In this document: positions 42,432-45,561 of the stretch, piece by piece | Layout: every line of letters starts with the position of its first letter | Position numbering within the stretch: position 1 is the first letter of the stretch | DNA from: JBOFSR01 sp051651645 | GTDB lineage: Bacteria > Spirochaetota > Spirochaetia > Treponematales > Treponemataceae | Length of the DNA: 45,561 nt | Direction of reading: 5' to 3' | NCBI GenBank assembly: GCA_051651645.1 | Contig: JBOFSR010000095.1 | Location: 1 to 45,561 of the forward strand | The notes under the pieces: generated by a model | What the model was told of the DNA's origin: nothing | Database searches by the model: none | What the model saw: only the letters and a program-made list of their open reading frames with translations | Made by a program: the position numbers and the translations under genes

Positions 42432-43253
42432 TTATGCGTATGAATGGATACTTGGCATAAACATATTTACACCAATGTAGGTTATAATAACGCATAAAAA
42501 ACCTATAATTGCAAAAATTGCTGCAGGTTTACCCTCCCAGCCTCGTGAAAGTCGTACATGTAAATACAAAGCGTAAATAATCCATGTTATTAATGACCAT
42601 GTCTCTTTTGGATCCCATGACCAATAACGCCCCCATGCACGCTCTGCCCAAATTGCACCAGTTACAATAACGAGTGTTAAAAATAAAAAACCGAGAGAAA
42701 TTGTTCGATACGTGATAAGATCAATTTTTTCTAGTTGAGGAATGTTTTTTTCATTAAAAAGGGAATTCTTCATTTTACTACGAATCAAATACAAAACAGA
42801 TGTGCCAAAGGAAACACCAAACGCTCCGTACGAAATGATTGCCGTTGATACATGAAAACTTAGCCAGTTGCTTTGTAATGCAGGCATAAGTTCCCTAATA
42901 GTTTTGTTTTGCATTGAAGCATAACCAATTATTAAAAAAATAATTGGGGAAACAAAGGTGCCTAAGGCCTTAAAATTATAGCGTTTTTCAAAAATCAAAA
43001 AACACAAAACAATTCCCCACGCAAATGAAGTTGCAAATTCATACTGATTTGTTAAGGGGAGCCGCCCTGCCCCAACGGCACGAAAAACAATTGCCATTGT
43101 GTGAATAATAAATCCTGCAAGGATAATTGAGTGAGCAATTTGTCCCAAAAAGTCTTTTTGTATTGTAAAAAACAAAAAATATCCAACAGTAGAGACAAAG
43201 TATAAAATAACGCTTGCCCAAAAAAAGTTTAATTCTAAGTTAACAAAATCCAT
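42432..43253 (-). CDS. CcsA/CcmC-type cytochrome c biogenesis membrane protein
   Basis: A 273-residue protein with about eight membrane helices and the haem-handling tryptophan-rich motif WAERAWGRYWSWDPKETWSLITW (residues about 206-228; the WWD domain). Conserved His residues in other helices (for example WLSFHVSTA) would be haem ligands. This is the CcsA/ResC family that moves haem for cytochrome c assembly. No ResB/Ccs1 partner, thioredoxin or cytochrome gene is adjacent. AGAGGA precedes the ATG. Confidence 0.88.
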   Translation of the reverse strand: MDFVNLELNFFWASVILYFVSTVGYFLFFTIQKDFLGQIAHSIILAGFIIHTMAIVFRAVGAGRLPLTNQYEFATSFAWGIVLCFLIFEKRYNFKALGTFVSPIIFLIIGYASMQNKTIRELMPALQSNWLSFHVSTAIISYGAFGVSFGTSVLYLIRSKMKNSLFNEKNIPQLEKIDLITYRTISLGFLFLTLVIVTGAIWAERAWGRYWSWDPKETWSLITWIIYALYLHVRLSRGWEGKPAAIFAIIGFLCVIITYIGVNMFMPSIHSYA

Positions 43254-43313
43254 TATGATCCTCTAATTTTAATTTTTTTATCGCTTATATGTATAAGCAT
43301 AGTTTTCACGCAT

Positions 43314-43664
43314 TTAGTTTAAAGTTTCACCCCAATCATTTGCTTTAAAGCCAAGTAAAACAAAATCATCGCCAATCAACAGTGGTCTTTTTACAAGCAT
43401 ACCATCTGTTGCAAGAAGATGTAATTGTTCATCCTCCGTCATTGAAGAAAGTTTATCTTTTAGCTGCAAGGACTTATACAAAAGTCCGCTAGTATTAAAA
43501 AACTTTTTCAACGGCACATTGCTTTTTTTATACCACGTTGTAAGTTCTTCGTAAGTTGGATTATTTTCCTTAATATTTCGCTCAGTGTATAAAACAGTAT
43601 GCTCATCAAGCCATTTTTTAGCCTTTCCACACGTGCTACATTTTGGATAACAAAGATACAGCAT
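43314..43664 (-). CDS. ArsC/Spx-family protein
   Basis: A 116-residue thioredoxin-fold protein. It has CYPKCSTCGKAKKWLDEH (Cys9 and Cys12 as CxxC), ERNIKENNPTYEEL, FFNTSGLLYKSLQLKDK and MLVKRPLLIGDDFVLLGF. This is the Spx/MgsR/YffB pattern; true arsenate reductases lack the CxxC and have different ends. It may be a redox-sensing transcription partner or a small reductase. ATG 43664 is chosen for GGAGGG before it; the frame is open to 43724 without a site. Confidence 0.85.
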   Translation of the reverse strand: MLYLCYPKCSTCGKAKKWLDEHTVLYTERNIKENNPTYEELTTWYKKSNVPLKKFFNTSGLLYKSLQLKDKLSSMTEDEQLHLLATDGMLVKRPLLIGDDFVLLGFKANDWGETLN

Positions 43665-43829
43665 TAGCCCTCCATTTTTTAATATAATCAAAGTATATAG
43701 TGATTTTATAAAAATGATAAGCACTTATCAGCCTCGTAATGTAAAACTATTTAAATTATGAATAACGTACTTTGAAAATTGTATATTTTGTTATATAATT
43801 GAAGAAAAAATTGTATACAATGAGGTTTT

Positions 43830-44228
43830 ATGAAAAATGAAGATTTATTTAAAGCTGCACTAGCTGTTGCCAACTCAGCTTATGCACCGTATTCACAGTT
43901 TCCTGTAGGATCTGCAATTTTATTGGCAGACAACACTGTCATCACAGGCGTAAATATTGAAAATCGCTCCTTTGGATTGACAAATTGTGCCGAAAGAACA
44001 GCAATTTTTACTGCGATTGCTCAAGGGCATAAAGATTTTTTGGCGATTGCCATTGCAACTCCCGCCGCAGATTATCCTGTTAGTCCTTGTGGAGCTTGTA
44101 GACAGGTGCTTTCTGAGTTTATGAAGCCAAGCACTCCTGTCATTTTTGGTTGTAATTGGGAAAATCACCAAGAAACAACACTCAAAGAGCTTTATCCCTT
44201 TGATGCCTTGCATGAGTTAAAAAAATAA
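43830..44228 (+). CDS. cdd: Cytidine deaminase
   Basis: A 132-residue tetrameric-type enzyme converting cytidine to uridine. Zinc ligands are Cys53 (TNCAERTAIF), Cys87 and Cys90 (PCGACRQVL), and the catalytic Glu is Glu55. It supplies uridine for the phosphorylase at 8125-8904. GAGG precedes the ATG and a hairpin follows the stop. Confidence 0.96.
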   Translation: MKNEDLFKAALAVANSAYAPYSQFPVGSAILLADNTVITGVNIENRSFGLTNCAERTAIFTAIAQGHKDFLAIAIATPAADYPVSPCGACRQVLSEFMKPSTPVIFGCNWENHQETTLKELYPFDALHELKK

Positions 44229-44246
44229 ATTTGCATATTAAGTAAA

Positions 44247-44280
44247 CTTCTGTATAAAAAACTATACAGAAGCTGTTTTA
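44247..44280 (+). terminator. Terminator-like hairpin after cdd
   Basis: A perfect 10-base stem, CTTCTGTATA (44247-44256) with TATACAGAAG (44263-44272), followed by a short T stretch. Its right arm may double as a poor -35 (TATACA) for a TATACT at 44286-44291 serving the next gene. Confidence 0.6.
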
Positions 44281-44338
44281 TGCAGTATACTGACCAAGGA
44301 GTATAGCTCTCCATTATCATATTTCTTAGGAGAAAATC

Positions 44339-44719
44339 ATGAAAAAAACTTTAGTGCTAGTTTTAGCAACTTTGGTAACCTTCGCAGTTTTTGCAGTAGA
44401 TGGTAATTTTACTGGAACGGGAAAAGGCGGAAAAAATGGTTCGGTAACAGTAAAAATTACCGTTTTGAACAGTAAAATTACTGACATTGATGTTGTAGAA
44501 AGCAAAGAAGACAAAACTTATGCTTTTGATCAAATCAAAGACGCTATTATTGCTGAAAACAACACAAATGTTGATATCGTTTCAAGTGCAACAATGTCAA
44601 GCAAAGCATATCTTGCTGCCGTTGAAAGTGCAACAAAGTCTGCAAAACTCAACCTCAAAGGAAAGAAAATTCCGCCTGCTAAAAGAAAAGAAGCACAGGA
44701 ATCTGCTGCTACTAACTAA
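44339..44719 (+). CDS. Exported FMN-binding-domain mini-protein
   Basis: The 126-residue product has a signal peptide (to about FAVFA, residue 19) and a single FMN_bind-type domain: NGSVTVKITVLNSKITDIDVVE, then DQIKDAIIAENN and DIVSSATMSSKAYLAAVE. The last block matches the site where ApbE attaches FMN to Ser/Thr in [ST]GATxS; here it is SSATMS (82-87), with Ser for Gly. It ends with a Lys/Ala-rich tail. It may be a periplasmic flavin-carrying electron-transfer protein, or a relative that has lost flavin. AGGAGAA precedes the ATG. Confidence 0.82.
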   Translation: MKKTLVLVLATLVTFAVFAVDGNFTGTGKGGKNGSVTVKITVLNSKITDIDVVESKEDKTYAFDQIKDAIIAENNTNVDIVSSATMSSKAYLAAVESATKSAKLNLKGKKIPPAKRKEAQESAATN

Positions 44720-44737
44720 GACATTTTTTGTTTTATG

Positions 44738-44769
44738 AGCGACCTTCAGTAATGAGGGTCGTTTTTTTA
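44738..44769 (+). terminator. Rho-independent terminator of the FMN-binding gene
   Basis: A CGACC...GGTCG stem (44740-44761) with a T7 run after it. Confidence 0.88.
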
Positions 44770-44799
44770 TTGTGAAGCAGCAATTACAGGGCAGCATAA

Positions 44800-44828
44800 T
44801 TGACGAGCTTTATATAATCCTATATCAT
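44800..44828 (+). promoter_or_regulatory. Possible promoter of leuB
   Basis: TTGACG (44800-44805) and TATCAT (44823-44828), spacer 17. Several other TATA-like hexamers nearby make the -10 uncertain. No T-box or leader-peptide signature is visible. Confidence 0.45.
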
Positions 44829-44883
44829 ACTATAAAAATTGTACCAAGAAAGTTTCTTACAAAGAAAGGTTAAGGCGGATAAA

Positions 44884-45561
44884 ATGAATTATACAATTGG
44901 ATTGATTCCAGGCGATGGCATTGGGCCAGATATTATTGACGTTGCCTGCAAAGTGCTTGATCAACTAGGAAAATGCAGCGGACATAGTTTTTCGTATACA
45001 ACCTATCTTGCAGGAGGTTGTGCACTTGATACAACAGGTACTCCCTTACCTCAAGAAACACTGGCAGGTTGTCTTGCAAGTGATGCAGTATTACTCGGAG
45101 CTGTGGGGGGGCCAAAGTGGGATCACCTTGACGGGTCATTGCGTCCAGAGCAAGCGCTACTTGGGTTACGCTCGGGAATGAAGGTTTTTGCCAATTTACG
45201 TCCGTGCGTGATGTTTAAGCAACTTGCAAATGCCTGCCCTTTAAAAAATGAGATTATTGGAGAAGGTTTAGATATTTTGATTGTCAGGGAGTTGACTGGC
45301 GGAATTTACTTTGGTGAAAAAGGAAAAAGTGAGGACGGAAATAGTGCATGGGATACAGAAATGTATACAAAAGAAGAAATTGAGAGAGTTGTTCGAATTG
45401 GCTTTGAAAGTGCAAAAAAGCGTTCAAAGAAACTGTGCGTTGTAGATAAAGCAAATATTTTAGAATCAAGTCGCCTCTGGAGAACAGTTGCACAATCACT
45501 TAAAAATGATTATCAAGAAGTGGAGCTTTCATACATGTATGTAGACAATGCTGCAATGCAA
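44884..45561 (+). CDS. leuB: 3-isopropylmalate dehydrogenase, N-terminal part (runs off the window)
   Basis: 226 codons are open to the last base. IGLIPGDGIGPDIIDVA at the start, LLGAVGGPKWD, RPEQALLGLR, ANLRPC, DILIVRELTGGIYFG, VCVVDKANILESS-like (LCVVDKANILESSRLW) and YVDNAAMQ identify LeuB of the leucine pathway rather than isocitrate dehydrogenase. It also acts on citramalate-derived 3-methylmalate in the CimA route to isoleucine. AAGGCGG lies before ATG 44884. It has its own promoter region after a strong terminator. Confidence 0.95.
   Translation, partial: MNYTIGLIPGDGIGPDIIDVACKVLDQLGKCSGHSFSYTTYLAGGCALDTTGTPLPQETLAGCLASDAVLLGAVGGPKWDHLDGSLRPEQALLGLRSGMKVFANLRPCVMFKQLANACPLKNEIIGEGLDILIVRELTGGIYFGEKGKSEDGNSAWDTEMYTKEEIERVVRIGFESAKKRSKKLCVVDKANILESSRLWRTVAQSLKNDYQEVELSYMYVDNAAMQ

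Noticed and set aside
1..45561. CRISPR arrays, tRNA or rRNA genes, prophage or intact insertion sequences
   Set aside because: Reading both strands gave no regularly spaced repeats, cloverleaf with a conserved T-arm, phage gene or transposase.

Overview
The window is an AT-rich bacterial chromosome segment that reads as a spirochaete, most likely Treponema. Supporting signs are the gene content (LpoB-type and COG3014-type lipoproteins, a short beta-barrel outer membrane protein, a 30-codon mS38/bS22-like gene, the cdaA-cdaR-acpS-DUF2225-truA string, KDG catabolism next to a partial PTS), short lipoprotein signals ending in [LFV][IV][GS]C, and intergenic RNA-like elements of kinds I associate with Treponema and Bacteroidota. 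The genus is an inference. There are no rRNA or tRNA genes, CRISPR arrays or intact transposases, and most of the segment is ordinary dense chromosome.

Layout. 1-7370 (+): end of an ABC-F ATPase, a methyltransferase, a Cof-type HAD phosphatase, an inverted ankyrin gene, a structured intergenic RNA candidate, then a coupled trio (exported protein, HSL-like hydrolase, U32/TrhP) and a glucosaminidase lipoprotein. 7362-8904 (-): radC and uridine phosphorylase. 8905-12359: a structured element between divergent promoters, then PTS EIIA, nagB and ptsI. 12492-16264: metG and recQ. 16244-18210: divergent manA and manC, which make GDP-mannose and both look leaderless. 18253-20268 (-): corA and a SUMF1-like exported protein behind a structured leader. 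20613-30015 (+): outer membrane protein, the tiny ribosomal-type gene, dxs, the c-di-AMP pair cdaA/cdaR, acpS, DUF2225, truA and two lipoproteins. 30035-36207 (-): pyk, cimA, merR, cca and recA. 36480-41567 (+): purA, an acyl-CoA synthetase, the KDPG aldolase/KDG kinase operon and a truncated SDR pseudogene. 41667-43664 (-): PEBP protein, CcsA-like protein and an ArsC/Spx protein. 43830-45561 (+): cdd, an FMN-binding mini-protein and the start of leuB.

Functional links. EIIA, NagB and EI point to amino-sugar use or PTS-based regulation with no permease in view. KdgA, KdgK and the dead SDR point to uronate/KDG catabolism that has lost a step here. CimA and LeuB can both serve the citramalate route to 2-oxobutyrate and isoleucine. 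ManA and ManC supply activated mannose for glycans.

The most unusual material is non-coding: a flavo-1-like RNA candidate (3607-3707), a three-way-junction element (8988-9110) with a possible partial relative in the corA leader, paired leaderless promoters of manA/manC with a central inverted repeat, and a palindromic operator inside the kdgA promoter. I found no clearly new multi-gene system.
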